Source: Loigolactobacillus coryniformis subsp. coryniformis KCTC 3167 = DSM 20001 | GTDB lineage: Bacteria > Bacillota > Bacilli > Lactobacillales > Lactobacillaceae | NCBI RefSeq assembly: GCF_002706425.1 | Contig: NZ_CP017713.1 | Coordinates: 248,001 to 312,000 of the forward strand | DNA: 64,000 nucleotides | Direction of reading: 5' to 3' | In this document: piece by piece, positions 42,837 to 51,741 of the stretch | How positions within the stretch are numbered: the first letter of the stretch is position 1 | How the letters are laid out: every line of letters begins with the position of its first letter | Position numbers and translations under genes: made by a program | Notes under the pieces: model-generated | What the model saw: the letters and a program-made list of their open reading frames with translations, nothing else | Database searches by the model: none | What the model was told of the DNA's origin: nothing

Positions 42837-43397
42837 ATGGCGATCAGTAAAACGACACAGTCAGAATTACAACGTTTCGCGCGGGCGCAAACGCGTTTGC
42901 GGTTAGTCAAAAATGAACGGACTTATTTTGAACAATTAGGTGCACGCGTCGGCCGCGATATTCATTATCACGGAATTTTACGTTTCACGCCGAAAACCCA
43001 TTTGGTCGAAGCCGATGAGTTGGCTGGCTATATGATCGATTATATTCAAGCACGGACGGCCGCGGGAATGGATGAAGCCGATGCATTGGCGCAAGCGGAA
43101 ACGGTTTTTATGGTCGATGCACCGGAAAATCCTTTGGTAGTCAATCCTGATTATCGCCAGTGGCAAACTTATTATGCGCAGTTAGAGCAGGTAACGTATA
43201 AATTACTTTGGCTCGTCTTCAGTAGCCGCTTATTGATTGGAACGGTGGTCGGTGCAATGCTCGGGGTTTTAGCTGAAAGCCGTTATGCTGACCGTGCGTT
43301 AGGCTGGCTTTTCTGGCTACTCTTGGCGCTTGGGGCTTTGTTAGGCCTAGGGCTAGGTACTGCCAGCATGCTGAAAGTCGCGTGGTCAGAGCGCTGA
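42837..43397 (+). CDS. Hypothetical membrane protein
   Basis: A 186-residue protein. The N-terminal 120 residues are soluble and helical (LRLVKNERTYFEQLGARVGRDIHYHGI, then AGYMIDYIQARTAAGMDEADALAQAE), and the last 60 form two membrane helices. The start follows TACGGAGGGGTAAA. I do not recognise a family. It lies between the LtaS-like and YxeA-like genes on the same strand, so an envelope role is possible. Confidence 0.6.
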   Translation: MAISKTTQSELQRFARAQTRLRLVKNERTYFEQLGARVGRDIHYHGILRFTPKTHLVEADELAGYMIDYIQARTAAGMDEADALAQAETVFMVDAPENPLVVNPDYRQWQTYYAQLEQVTYKLLWLVFSSRLLIGTVVGAMLGVLAESRYADRALGWLFWLLLALGALLGLGLGTASMLKVAWSER

Positions 43398-43471
43398 GCT
43401 TACAAAACTGTCACTGGTAATTCAGTCTGTAAATTCGTATACTAATGAAAAAGTGTTGGAGGTAAGCGAAT

Positions 43472-43825
43472 ATGCGTAAATGGATCTATGCCTTAGTGGC
43501 GCTGATCGTTGTTGGATTAGGCTTTGGCTGGTACCAGTATGAATACGGTGGTCAGAGTTATTACACTAAAATTACAACTAAAGGTGAACGCCAGGTGCGC
43601 ACCGCAGATAATGGTGATAAATATATTGATTATCAGTATAAATTACCCGCTTACAATAAAGCCGGTGATAAACGAACCGTTGATTTTAATGGCAACAAAG
43701 AACGGCCGTTGAAACGCAATGCATATCTGCAATTAAAGGTCAGCCGTCAAAAAGGTGTGATCAGTTGGCAAGCTGTTACCAAGGGTGACGTGCCAGCTAA
43801 AGCGACGGCTAAACTAGATGAATGA
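43472..43825 (+). CDS. YxeA family protein (DUF1093)
   Basis: A 117-residue protein: a signal or anchor helix (about 4-20), then YGGQSYYTKITTKGERQ and YIDYQYKLPAYNKAGDKRTVDFNGNKERPLKRNAYLQLKV, the DUF1093 pattern. These small secreted proteins adopt an OB-like fold of unknown role. The start has TTGGAGGTAAGCG upstream. Single gene with its own terminator. Confidence 0.85.
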   Translation: MRKWIYALVALIVVGLGFGWYQYEYGGQSYYTKITTKGERQVRTADNGDKYIDYQYKLPAYNKAGDKRTVDFNGNKERPLKRNAYLQLKVSRQKGVISWQAVTKGDVPAKATAKLDE

Positions 43826-43850
43826 TTAAATAGAAGAAAATACAACAAAA

Positions 43851-43880
43851 AGTCCACGATATTTTACGTCGTGGACTTTT
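43851..43880. terminator. Bidirectional terminator between the YxeA-like gene and panE-like gene
   Basis: AGTCCACGA and TCGTGGACT form a perfect 9-bp stem, with A5 before and T4 after. Confidence 0.85.
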
Positions 43881-43895
43881 ACTTATGCAGGGAAA

Positions 43896-44849
43896 TTATT
43901 TTTTGTATTTACGCATCATTTCGGCTAAATGAACTTCATGAGTAATGAATTCGTGGGTGCGGCAAACATAATCATGTTCACGACCTAATTTAGCGATGTA
44001 ACCGTTGATGTAATCAACTTCAGTGGGCCGCCCTTTAGAGAAATCCTGGTACATCGATGGGTAATGCAATGGATTGCCTATGCGACTAACGTAATCCACG
44101 GAATCGATCTCTTCTTGGCGGGTGGAAATCATTTGAATGCCGGCACGTTCACAGGCGTCATAGGATTCATTCATCAACTGAGTGGCCATTTCTTTGGCGC
44201 CAGGGTATTCGATGAATTGGCCCATGGTCAGTTCGAACATCGTGCATAATGTATTAACAACGGCATTGAAAACGACTTTGGCCATTAGAGTACCCATAAA
44301 GTTGTCAGTGACGATCGGATTTAAGTTAGCGGCTTTAAAGTCCGCTTCAACGGCCTTGATCTGCGGATTGATCTCTTCGGTATAGTTAGCCATATGCATT
44401 TCACCAGCACCAGCTTCACCAATAAAGTCAACATCACCAGGGCCGTTTAAAACAGTGGCGATCATAGCTGTGCCACCGATTATTTTGTCATCAGCGAAGT
44501 ACTGGCGAATTTTATCAATATGGCCCATACCGTTCATTGCTGAAAAGGCGATCTGTTGGTCATTGAAGAGAGGGGCACAACGTTTTAACACGTCAGCTAA
44601 TTGCATCTGTTTAACGAAGATGATCCAGGCGTCAGGCTGGCCTTTGTATTCCTCTGGATAAAAAATATCAATTGGGACTAAATGACGATTCTCGTGGTTG
44701 CGGGCGGCATAGACACCACCTTGTTCACGTACTTTTTCCACGTTTGGTTGCCAAGCATCGATAAAATCAACTTTGACCCCTGCGTTTTCTTGTAATAATA
44801 CCCCAAATCGATAGCCCATTGCACCGGCACCAATAATTCCATAATGCAT
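43896..44849 (-). CDS. Ketopantoate reductase family protein (PanE/ApbA)
   Basis: A 317-residue NADPH-dependent reductase. The Rossmann motif is YGIIGAGAMGYRFG, FVKQMQLADVLK carries the conserved catalytic Lys, and AMNGMGHIDKI and FNAVVNTLCTMFE (catalytic-domain Asn) follow. Members reduce 2-ketopantoate or, in lactic acid bacteria, branched-chain 2-keto acids (D-2-hydroxyacid dehydrogenase activity). Control by a T-box fits amino-acid metabolism better than pantothenate. The start follows AGAGAGGACGATTATT. Confidence 0.85.
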   Translation of the reverse strand: MHYGIIGAGAMGYRFGVLLQENAGVKVDFIDAWQPNVEKVREQGGVYAARNHENRHLVPIDIFYPEEYKGQPDAWIIFVKQMQLADVLKRCAPLFNDQQIAFSAMNGMGHIDKIRQYFADDKIIGGTAMIATVLNGPGDVDFIGEAGAGEMHMANYTEEINPQIKAVEADFKAANLNPIVTDNFMGTLMAKVVFNAVVNTLCTMFELTMGQFIEYPGAKEMATQLMNESYDACERAGIQMISTRQEEIDSVDYVSRIGNPLHYPSMYQDFSKGRPTEVDYINGYIAKLGREHDYVCRTHEFITHEVHLAEMMRKYKK

Positions 44850-44888
44850 AATAATCGTCCTCTCTGTTAATTAGATTAATTTTAAATG

Positions 44889-45160
44889 AAAAAAGCCCTA
44901 GAGAGTTTAAACTCTCCAGGGCGACTAGCGCGGTACCACCTGTATCATTCAACATCACTTACATGATATTGCTCAGTAAGCGTTTATTAAAAACGCTTAT
45001 GCTTGATATTGGCAGCTAACCAGCACTCCTCATAAAGACTGCATGTTCAACGACTTTTGGCATTAGGTAAGGTATCTTCTCAGCAGCGATACTTTCTGGC
45101 AACATTACCTAACGCCGACTCCTCAATTGAATTCACATTTTATTTTCATTTATTTTTAAT
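44889..45160 (-). promoter_or_regulatory. T-box riboswitch upstream of the panE-like gene
   Basis: On the minus strand the T-box GGTGGTACCGCG (about 44942-44929) is followed by the terminator GCCCTGGAGAGTTT/AAACTCTCTAGGGC-T6 (44922-44889). Upstream, a long stem GGCGTTAGGTAA/TTACCTAATGCC belongs to Stem I. The specifier codon could not be fixed by eye. The gene begins about 40 nt after the terminator. The amino acid sensed is therefore unknown; branched-chain would suit the product. Confidence 0.82.
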
Positions 45161-45167
45161 GATTATT

Positions 45168-45196
45168 AGTTTATCGGTTGAATTAAAGAATGTCAA
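45168..45196 (-). promoter_or_regulatory. Promoter of the panE-like T-box transcript
   Basis: Minus strand TTGACA (45196-45191), 17-bp spacer, TAAACT (45173-45168). The transposon insertion point lies about 30 bp upstream of the -35 and leaves it intact. Confidence 0.75.
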
Positions 45197-45226
45197 TTAC
45201 TTTTTTGGAAATATCAGTCACGGCGC

Positions 45227-45239
45227 AATGATAATTCTC
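45227..45239. repeat. 13-bp target duplication, left edge of composite element
   Basis: AATGATAATTCTC, immediately before the left IS30 copy, is repeated exactly at 62733-62745 after the right copy. Confidence 0.85.
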
Positions 45240-46477
45240 CCCAAATTGCAAGAACAAATTAGCCACACGATAAATCCTATTAAATCAGTATTTTCATTAA
45301 TATTCATATTTTATGGACTTAACTTAACCGGCGGAAGCAGCGGAGAAAAGCTCTTTGGGTGTTTGATAGCCAGTTTGCCGGCGCGGTAAATTGTTTAGCT
45401 TTGACTCAACTGCTTGGATATCATGAGGACCCAAAATATCCATGGATAGACCCTTGGGTACATCGCGGCGGATCATTCGATTATGCGCTTCGTTAGTCCC
45501 ACGCTCAGAGGAACGATATGGATGGGCATAATAAAGGTCAGCGACACCGGTAAGTACAGCGCCAACTTCCGAGAACTCAGCGCCATTATCGGCAGTAACT
45601 GACTTCATGATTGATCCGTATTCTTGACAGATCTTGGCCAGCTCATAGTTGACTGAATCGGCATCACGACCATCGATCAAACGTAGAATTTGGCAGCGGG
45701 ATTGACGCTCGATCAGCGTTAAGATCACACTCTCTTGACCGTTGCGCTTGCCCACCACGGTGTCCAATTCGAAATGGCCGAACTCTTGGCGCTGGTCGAT
45801 ACTTTTAGGCCGTTCATCAATACTCCGTCCGGCCAGACGCTTGTGCTTGATCGAGTGATGATGTTTAGCACGGTGGCGCGTTTTTTCGAGTAGATCAAGA
45901 TTACGGACTTCAAGTAACTGGGCATCAATATAGTGGTATAGCGTCTTGGTCGAGACCATCTCCTCAGGTTGATATAAGCCTTCAAGTTGGGCCCGTCCTA
46001 CTGCTGCATCAGGCGACCAACCATCTTGACGCAAATGAGTCGTAAAATAGTCGATAAAATCAGCGACACCGACGAGTTTCAAAGGTCGATGACAGTGGGC
46101 TCGATTAGCTTCGTACTTAGCTTGTGCTGTTTCTGGTGAGTATACAGCGTAATATTGGCGTTGACTATTCACTTTTTTTACTTGGTCGATCTCGCCGCGG
46201 CACAATTCATTATTGATTGTTTGATGACAAACATTAAGCGCTCTGGCAATTGCACGATTGGAATAGCCTTGGCTGTGCAGCGTAGCAATTCTGCCTCGTT
46301 CAAACGAAGTTAGGTGCTGACCTTTTTTTCTGACTGTGGTATTCTGTTCTTGCATCAAGACAATAACCTCTTTCATTGTTTGTGTAGGAACATCAATGAT
46401 AACAGAGATTTGTCTGGGTGTTTTTTATTTTATCAATTAGCTAAAAGTATTTGGCTAACTTGATTATAAAACGCGCG
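45240..46477 (-). mobile_element. IS30-family element, left copy (IS30-A)
   Basis: A 1238-bp element. Its left end CCCAAATTGCAAG...AAATTAGCC and right end (inverted) CGCGCGTTTTATAATCAAGTTAGCC agree best in the inner ten bases, with the motif TTAGCC the same distance from each tip. It contains one intact transposase. The right end abuts proS codons directly. Confidence 0.85.
45324..46355 (-). CDS. IS30-family transposase (intact)
   Basis: A DDE transposase of about 343 residues. The N-terminal HTH is LTSFERGRIATLHSQGYSNRAIARALNVCHQTINNEL. The catalytic core shows GHFELDTVVG (first Asp), SVTADNGAEFS (second Asp) and SERGTNEAHNRMIR, where the Glu of NE is the third acid. The start at 46355 (MQEQNTT) has AAAGAGG upstream; an ATG seven codons earlier has no ribosome site. 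It matches the right copy except for a few substitutions and one deletion there. Confidence 0.92.
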   Translation of the reverse strand: MQEQNTTVRKKGQHLTSFERGRIATLHSQGYSNRAIARALNVCHQTINNELCRGEIDQVKKVNSQRQYYAVYSPETAQAKYEANRAHCHRPLKLVGVADFIDYFTTHLRQDGWSPDAAVGRAQLEGLYQPEEMVSTKTLYHYIDAQLLEVRNLDLLEKTRHRAKHHHSIKHKRLAGRSIDERPKSIDQRQEFGHFELDTVVGKRNGQESVILTLIERQSRCQILRLIDGRDADSVNYELAKICQEYGSIMKSVTADNGAEFSEVGAVLTGVADLYYAHPYRSSERGTNEAHNRMIRRDVPKGLSMDILGPHDIQAVESKLNNLPRRQTGYQTPKELFSAASAG

Positions 46478-47904
46478 ATAAGAAAGATTTCGTAAAAGAA
46501 ATAACGGCACGTGACGACGATTTTGCTAAATGGTATACCGACACTGTTTTAAAAGCGGGTATGGCTGATTATTCACCAGTTCGAGGCGCAATGATTATTT
46601 TACCTTATGGCTATCAAATTTGGGAGAATATCAAACAAGAGTTTGACGGTATGTTGAAAGAAACTGGGCATGAAGATATGGCGATGCCGTTATTGATCCC
46701 AGAAAGCTTATTAGCTAAGGAAAGTGAATTGATCAAGGGTTTTGCTCCTGAAGTTGCGTGGGTAACTCAAGGTGGTACAGAAAAGCTTCAAGAGCGTTTA
46801 GCGATTCGGCCAACTTCGGAAGTTCTTTTTAGTGATTATTATGCTCGAGCAGTACATTCCTATCGAGATCTACCACTTAAATATAATCAATGGGTCAGCG
46901 TCATGCGCTGGGAAAAAACGACCCGACCATTTTTAAGGACGTCAGAATTCTACTGGCAAGAAGGCCATACGGTTCATGCGACAGCGCAAGAATCTCATGA
47001 AGAGACGATTGCAATACTGAATATGTATGAAAAAGTAATTAATCAGTTTTTAGCTATTCCCACACTTAAAGGTCAAAAGACGGAAAGTGAAAAGTTTGCT
47101 GGCGCTTATCAAACTTTCACCCTTGAATCAATGATGGCTGATGGTCGGGCGTTACAATCAGCCACGTCGCATGATTTTAACGATAAGTTTGCTAAAGCTT
47201 TTAATATTAAATATTTAGATAATAAAGGTCAGCAGCAGTATGCTTATCAGACATCGTGGGGTTTATCGACACGAATTATTGGTGGTTTAATTATGGTTCA
47301 TGGCGATGATCGTGGTTTGAAATTACCACCACGTGTAGCACCAACACAAGTTGTTATCATCCCAATTGCGCCAAATGATGAAGTTGTCCAAGCCGCTACT
47401 GAAATTATGACTGATCTACAAGCTGATACTCGGGTCAAAATGGATCAAAGTGATAAAAAACCGGGTTGGAAATTTAATGAATATGAAATGCGTGGTGTAC
47501 CGCTTCGATTAGAAATAGGGCCACGTGATTTAAAGCAACAGCAAGTCGTGCTTGTGCGCCGTGATACGGGTGAGAAGATTGTAACGCCAATTGCTAATGT
47601 GCATACCAAGGTCAATGAATTATTAGAAGCAATTCAAGCTAATCTTTATCAAATGGCTAAGGATCACTTAGAGGCTAATATATTTACCGCAACCGATATG
47701 ACTGAATTTAAAAAGAATTTAGGTAATCATCGTGGTTTCGTTAAAGCAATGTGGTGTGGTGATCCTAAATGCGAAGCTGCTATTCATTCAGAAACCAAAG
47801 CGACTGCACGCTGTCTTCCTTTTGAACAGGAACAACTATCTGATAAATGTGTTTATTGTGGTCAGCCAGCTGAAAAATTAGTTACTTGGGCACAGGCTTA
47901 TTAG
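46478..47904 (+). CDS. proS: Prolyl-tRNA synthetase, archaeal/eukaryal type, 5'-truncated
   Basis: This class II enzyme charges tRNA-Pro. The residues ADYSPVRGAMIILPYGYQIWENIK, RPTSEVLFSDYY (motif 2 region), RWEKTTRPFLRTSEFYWQEGHT and the C-terminal zinc-like CGDPKCEAAIHSETKATARCLPFEQ with CVYCG place it in the short archaeal/eukaryal (type 3) group, not the long bacterial form usual in lactobacilli. Native sequence begins KKDFVKEITARDDDFAKWYTD right at the IS edge without a start codon. The first usable ATG is 46561, with a poor ribosome site. It is therefore probably inactive or badly expressed. The coordinates include the untranslated native part. Confidence 0.8.
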
Positions 47905-47945
47905 ACGACGCGAAATCGACGGAGTCTTATTTTAGGAGGGTTAAC

Positions 47946-49649
47946 GTGGGAAAGAAAATAGTTATCGTTGGCGGTGTAGCTGGGGGTGCCTCAGTAGCAG
48001 CACGAGTACGTCGCTTAGATGGAGCGGCAGAAATCACAATGTTTGAAAAAGGACCCAATGTCTCATTCTCAAATTGTGCGTTACCGTATTATCTTAGCGG
48101 AACTGTTGAAAATGCCGATGATATCGTATTAATGACACCAGAAAAATTTAAACAACGGTACAATATTAATGCACGAACAGAAACTGAAGTTACCGATGTG
48201 GATGCAGAACGACAAATGGTTACGTACATTGATCAACGTACAGGTGAGCAAGCACAACAAAGTTATGACGAACTTTTTCTTGCTCCAGGTGCGACGCCAA
48301 TATTGCCAAAAGCAATTAAAGGAATTACAAGTCCAAATGTCTTTACTGTCCGTAATGTTCCTGATATTGAAAAACTACAGAATTATTTGATCAGTAATGA
48401 TATCCAAAAAGTGACAGTGATCGGTGGCGGCTTTATTGGCTTAGAAATTGCAGAAAATTTAATTAAGGCTGGTCGCAAAGTGGCTTTGATCGAAGCCACA
48501 TCGCATGTTATGCAACCACTAGATGAAGACATGGCACAGATCCTGCACAAAGAATTGATCGATAATGGTGTTAATTTAATTGTATCTGATGCTGTTGCTG
48601 AAATCAGCAAGGATGAAGTTACTTTAAAATCAGGTAAAAAGATTGCAACTGAAGCCGTTATTGCTGCTATTGGTGTACAACCAGAAGTTACCTTGGCCCA
48701 AAAAATAGGGGTTCGTTTAGGTGAAACTGGTGCGATTGCAGTTAATCATCATTACCAAACTAATTTGCCACATATCTACGCTGTTGGTGATGCAATTGAA
48801 GTCACTAATATGATAACTCGGAAAAAGCAACGACTAGATCTAGCTTTTCCTGCGCAAATGGAAGCGCGGCATGCAGCTGATCATATTTATGGTCGGACAA
48901 CCCAACAGCGAGGCGTTTTGGGGTCACAAGTGATCCGACTATTCCATTTGAATGCTGCTTCAACTGGCCTAACTGAAAAACAGTGTGATGAGCAAGGTAT
49001 TAACTATAGTGCGGTTACGGTTATTCCCAAAGATAAAGTTGGCTTAATGCCCAATGCACATTCATTATTCTTAAAATTGATTTTTGGGTGCCCAACAGGA
49101 GAAATTCTCGGTGCGCAAGCAATTGGAATGAGTGAAGTTGATAAGCAAATTAACGTTATTGCAACTGCAATAACGTTACATGCCCATGTTGAAGATCTAC
49201 AAGATTTAGAGCTTTGTTATCAACCGCTTTTTAGTACAACCAAAAATGCGGTGAATTTTGCTGGTTTAGTAGCCACTAATATTTTGAATGATGAATACAA
49301 GCAGGTGCCAGTGAGCGCTGTGAGACAGTTAGTTAAGGATAAGGCGTTTATTATTGATGCTCGTGAACGGGACGAATATACGCAAGGTCACGTTGAAGTG
49401 GCCGTTAATATTCCACTTAGCGAATTCAGAGATCGCTTGAGTGAAATCCCTAATGACCAGCCAGTTTATGTACACTATCTAACTAGTCTTCGTAGTTACA
49501 ATATGGTTAGAGCATTGGTTAATTTAGGTTACACAAATGTACACAATATTGTTGGATCCTTCCTTGGTATATCAGAGTATAATTATTACCACGATTTAGT
49601 TGATGATCGTGAACCGATCGTGGATCATTATAAATTCGATTTAGAATAA
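47946..49649 (+). CDS. CoA-disulfide reductase-like FAD/NAD(P) oxidoreductase with rhodanese domain
   Basis: A 567-residue flavoprotein. The FAD motif is VIVGGVAGGASVAARVRR, the redox-active Cys is in FSNCALPYY (about 43), the NAD(P) motif is TVIGGGFIGLEIAENL (about 155) and IYAVGDA binds FAD. The C-terminal 100 residues are a rhodanese domain, but its active-site Cys is replaced: VHYLTSLRS stands where VHCLTSxRS is usual. It reduces CoA disulfide, polysulfide or peroxide in relatives. It starts with GTG at 47946 after TAGGAGGGTTAAC. It follows proS by 41 bp. Confidence 0.87.
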   Translation: MGKKIVIVGGVAGGASVAARVRRLDGAAEITMFEKGPNVSFSNCALPYYLSGTVENADDIVLMTPEKFKQRYNINARTETEVTDVDAERQMVTYIDQRTGEQAQQSYDELFLAPGATPILPKAIKGITSPNVFTVRNVPDIEKLQNYLISNDIQKVTVIGGGFIGLEIAENLIKAGRKVALIEATSHVMQPLDEDMAQILHKELIDNGVNLIVSDAVAEISKDEVTLKSGKKIATEAVIAAIGVQPEVTLAQKIGVRLGETGAIAVNHHYQTNLPHIYAVGDAIEVTNMITRKKQRLDLAFPAQMEARHAADHIYGRTTQQRGVLGSQVIRLFHLNAASTGLTEKQCDEQGINYSAVTVIPKDKVGLMPNAHSLFLKLIFGCPTGEILGAQAIGMSEVDKQINVIATAITLHAHVEDLQDLELCYQPLFSTTKNAVNFAGLVATNILNDEYKQVPVSAVRQLVKDKAFIIDARERDEYTQGHVEVAVNIPLSEFRDRLSEIPNDQPVYVHYLTSLRSYNMVRALVNLGYTNVHNIVGSFLGISEYNYYHDLVDDREPIVDHYKFDLE

Positions 49650-49762
49650 GGCTGAATCGAATTTATAGTAGCCGTAAAATATCATTAAGGGATGTGTTAT
49701 TCTCTACGTACAATACCCCTTAGGGTTGACACTTTAAATAATAAAAGTGTGAATCCTAGGGG

Positions 49763-50479
49763 GTGTTTTGCATTGTAAGTTATTCAACTATTGAAAAGCT
49801 TAAATTACTTCATGATTATCAGAAATCGGATTATGGTTTAACGGTGTACTCCGATTACCATGGTGTCCGACCAGCAAACATGAGTAAGTGGATTAAGCAA
49901 TTCCTACTCGCTGGATTGGCGGGATTAATTAGACCTAAGCATAATCAGAAGTACTCATTAGAGACTAAGTTAACTGCTGTAAAAGCTTATCTTTCTGGCA
50001 AGTATACTAATCAAGCAATTCTCCAGCAGTATCAAATTAGAAATATTTCTCAACTACATCAATGGGTTATCAGTTACAATAATGACAAACTCCGAGTTAA
50101 TCAGACAACGAGAAAGCGAGTCAGAAAAATGGGACGAAAAGTAACCTTTGATGAAAAGAGGCAGATTGTCCGATGGACAATTGAACATAACAATAACTAT
50201 AAAGCGGCTGCAGAGAAGTATGATATTAGTTACCAACGAGTTTATTCTTGGGTACGGAAGTACCGAGTAAATAGCGACTGGGAAGTACTAAAAGATAACC
50301 GTGGGCGTAATAAAGGAAAAGAGCCCACTAATGAACTAGAAAGACTAAGGAAACGAGTTCGTGAGCTAGAAGCTCGTGACCGTGAACGGGAGCTGCAAAT
50401 CGCTTTTGCAAAAAAATTAGTCGAAATACGCAATCGGGAGGTGAAACGACCGGACGATATCAAGCGATTCAAGAAATGA
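49763..50479 (+). CDS. IS3-family transposase OrfA (helix-turn-helix protein)
   Basis: A 238-residue protein. Two helix-turn-helix repeats (DYGLTVYSDYHGVRPANMSKWIKQFLLAGLAGL, then KQRIVRW-like EKRQIVRWTIEHNNNYKAAAEKYDISYQRVYSWVRKY) and a C-terminal leucine-zipper-like coil (ELERLRKRVRELEARDRERELQ) are typical of IS150-group OrfA. It overlaps OrfB by 4 nt, where a -1 frameshift usually makes the OrfAB transposase. The first codons may be a little long. Confidence 0.85.
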   Translation: MFCIVSYSTIEKLKLLHDYQKSDYGLTVYSDYHGVRPANMSKWIKQFLLAGLAGLIRPKHNQKYSLETKLTAVKAYLSGKYTNQAILQQYQIRNISQLHQWVISYNNDKLRVNQTTRKRVRKMGRKVTFDEKRQIVRWTIEHNNNYKAAAEKYDISYQRVYSWVRKYRVNSDWEVLKDNRGRNKGKEPTNELERLRKRVRELEARDRERELQIAFAKKLVEIRNREVKRPDDIKRFKK

Positions 50480-51324
50480 ACAATGAAGGTTATTCTATTA
50501 GTGAATTGACCAAGGTCGCTGGAATTACTAGACAAGCTTACTACAAATGGCTGAAACATGAACCGACTAAATATGAGATTGAAGAATCGGAGATTCTCCA
50601 ATTGATTAAACAGTTAGAAAATGAACACAAGCAAAGCGTTGGCTATGACAAAATGACTAGGTTAATCAAGTTAAGTCATCAGATTCCTTATACCGTCAAT
50701 AAGAAACGAGTCATTCGCATTATGAAAGACCATAGTATCAAAGCTGACTATCGTCAGCCAACCCATAAACGTATTCAAGCCCAGCAAACTTATGAAGCTG
50801 AAAATATTCTTAACCGACAATTTGACCAAACCGCAGCTAACCAAGTTTGGGTTACGGATACGACGGAACTAAATTACGGAATCCGGCTTAATAAAGTTCG
50901 TCTACATGTAGTATTAGATTTATATGGTCAATATCCAGTAAGCTGGTTAATTACACCTACAGAAACCGCTGAAGGAGTAGTTCAAGTGTTCGAGCAAGCA
51001 CGGATGAAGGAAGGAGCACTAGCTCCGTTAATTCATACTGATCGTGGTGCGGCGTATACTTCCAAAGCATTTAATCAGTATTTAGTAGTTAATGATGCCC
51101 AACACAGTTATTCAGCACCAGGGACACCGGCTGACAATGCCGTAATAGAACATTGGTGGGCAGATTTTAAGGCTATTTGGATCGCACACCTGCCTAAAGC
51201 ACAAACATTATTAGAACTAGAAGGACAAGTTAGAGAAGGAATTACCTATTTCACTGAAAAATTTATCTCAGCGAAGAGAAATGACCTTACCGCAGCGGAA
51301 TACCGTTTTGGCAAAGCCAACTAA
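50476..51324 (+). CDS. IS3-family transposase OrfB (DDE domain)
   Basis: A 282-residue rve-type integrase. The HTH_21 segment is QSVGYDKMTRLIKLSHQIPYTVNKKRVIRIM. The acidic triad is in VWVTDTTELNYG, LIHTDRGAAYTS and AVIEHWWADFKA. The frame looks intact. Confidence 0.9.
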   Translation: MNNEGYSISELTKVAGITRQAYYKWLKHEPTKYEIEESEILQLIKQLENEHKQSVGYDKMTRLIKLSHQIPYTVNKKRVIRIMKDHSIKADYRQPTHKRIQAQQTYEAENILNRQFDQTAANQVWVTDTTELNYGIRLNKVRLHVVLDLYGQYPVSWLITPTETAEGVVQVFEQARMKEGALAPLIHTDRGAAYTSKAFNQYLVVNDAQHSYSAPGTPADNAVIEHWWADFKAIWIAHLPKAQTLLELEGQVREGITYFTEKFISAKRNDLTAAEYRFGKAN

Positions 51325-51365
51325 TTTTTATTATTTAATGTGTAAACTTGACAGGGCACAGTACC

Positions 51366-51741
51366 CTATCCAATCCAAAGCAATTATGATTTGAAATCTT
51401 AGAATAGTTGTGTAGGCTTGGCATCGTCTTCAAAATAGCAAAAAAATATATGGCATAAATTCTCAAAAGTAAATGGCCTACCTTAAAACATTCATGTTTT
51501 AAGGTAGGCCATTTTTGTAATAAAAGGTGTCGCTTAGAACCCGAATTATTCATACGAGGTTTAATATCGGCATACCGCACAATTTTGGACCAATTCTCGT
51601 GCTGCTATGGTGTAGTCAAACCAAGATGTACTGTTTTTGCTAAAGGCTACCAAATTATGGGGCTGGATAAATTTTTGATCCTCAATTTTGAGCATACTTG
51701 CCCCTTGGCCGAACCGACTTTTTTTGATTTATTGCACCAGT
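51366..51741. other. Gap between IS3 and the IS1380-type transposase
   Basis: About 375 bp with one strong feature: a perfect hairpin AAATGGCCTACCTTAAAAC/GTTTTAAGGTAGGCCATTT (51471-51514) with T5, which could be a terminator in either direction. The rest shows no gene I can support; short frames here have no ribosome site. It may hold degraded ends of older insertions. Confidence 0.5.

Larger units (their letters stand above)
49707..51365 (+). mobile_element. IS3-family element (IS150 group)
   Basis: A 1659-bp element with 39-bp imperfect inverted ends that share GTAC at the tip and TTAAATAATAAAA at the inner end. A 3-bp direct repeat CTA flanks it (49704-49706 and 51366-51368), the usual size for this family. 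It carries two overlapping frames. It inserted just after the CoA-disulfide-reductase-like gene. Confidence 0.85.

Noticed and set aside
51335-51580. An 81-residue minus-strand ORF after IS3
   Set aside because: No ribosome site, no family resemblance, and it crosses a strong terminator-like hairpin.
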